NCBI GenBank assembly: GCA_017481565.1
Contig: JAFUOZ010000002.1
Span: forward strand, 1 to 49,476
Origin: Oscillospiraceae bacterium
GTDB taxonomy: Bacteria; Bacillota; Clostridia; Oscillospirales; Ruminococcaceae
DNA: 49,476 nt
Reading direction: 5' to 3'
The position numbers and the translations under genes were made by a program. The notes beneath the pieces are model-generated. The model was not told the origin of the DNA. It saw only the letters and a list, made by a program, of their open reading frames with translations, and searched no databases. Shown piece after piece: positions 49,459-49,476 of the stretch (its first letter is position 1; every line of letters begins with the position of its first letter).

Positions 49459-49476
49459 TTTATCTGCTCAGAAAAT

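Overview
The window looks like a chromosomal segment of an anaerobic, spore-forming Clostridia bacterium, most likely a Ruminococcus-like member of the Oscillospiraceae. Support comes from a LysM protein of the SipL type placed directly before spoIVA, a cellobiose 2-epimerase very like the Ruminococcus albus enzyme as I remember it, a large GH2 glycosidase, a ferredoxin-linked 2-oxoacid oxidoreductase, ThyX, a class II aldolase, and secreted proteins with Glu/Thr/Ser-rich linkers. No sequence search was run, so all family names rest on motifs, length and gene order.

Layout. 1-2230: start of the S10 ribosomal operon on the minus strand (rpsJ-rplC-rplD-rplW, the last cut by the window edge), with a strong promoter and a structured leader that contains an intrinsic terminator. 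2.4-7.8 kb: a GT2 glycosyltransferase, a parvulin-like lipoprotein, class II fructose-bisphosphate aldolase, a ribbon-helix-helix protein and two small genes. 7.8-12.7 kb: sipL-spoIVA (spore coat assembly) convergent with nadB. 13.1-18.5 kb: a membrane protein, a DUF1836 regulator, and a five-gene operon of a P-loop ATPase plus the delta, alpha, beta and gamma subunits of a 2-oxoacid:ferredoxin oxidoreductase. 19-26.6 kb: HAD phosphatase, ComFB-like protein, cellobiose 2-epimerase, secA, AGCS symporter and small membrane proteins. 26.6-28.3 kb: an AT-rich patatin phospholipase gene with a duplicated 5' end and a 42-residue partner ORF. 28.5-29.8 kb: fabG-like reductase and HPr.

30.0-35.8 kb: a translation and secretion operon, ylxM-ffh-rpsP-khpA-(ankyrin membrane protein)-rimM-trmD, preceded by maf. 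36-40.8 kb: a C39-like anchored peptidase and an 1135-residue GH2 enzyme. 41-49.5 kb: mgtE bracketed by inverted repeats, a DUF2262-like protein, an FAD oxidoreductase, thyX, a membrane protein that probably starts at CTG, an Rpn-type nuclease gene, and a lipoprotein gene with a perfect 24-bp palindrome at its predicted transcription start.

The gaps are rich in repeats. Family R is a ~115-bp long hairpin present three times, with compensatory base changes. A 122-bp MITE with TTATTACTTCGGCAAT ends is present twice. A GC-rich inverted pair encloses mgtE and shares sequence with the gap at 18.5 kb. A second composite repeat is shared between 18.7-18.9 and 41.1 kb. Heptamer arrays (TGCGAAT/TGCGCAT) flank terminators. 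Promoters are mostly textbook sigma-A type (TTGACA-17-TATAAT). I see no CRISPR array, tRNA, rRNA, prophage or complete insertion sequence. I did not find a clearly new multi-gene system; the strongest candidates for novelty are the covarying hairpin family, the triplicated patatin N-terminus with its small partner ORF, and the ankyrin gene inside the ffh operon.
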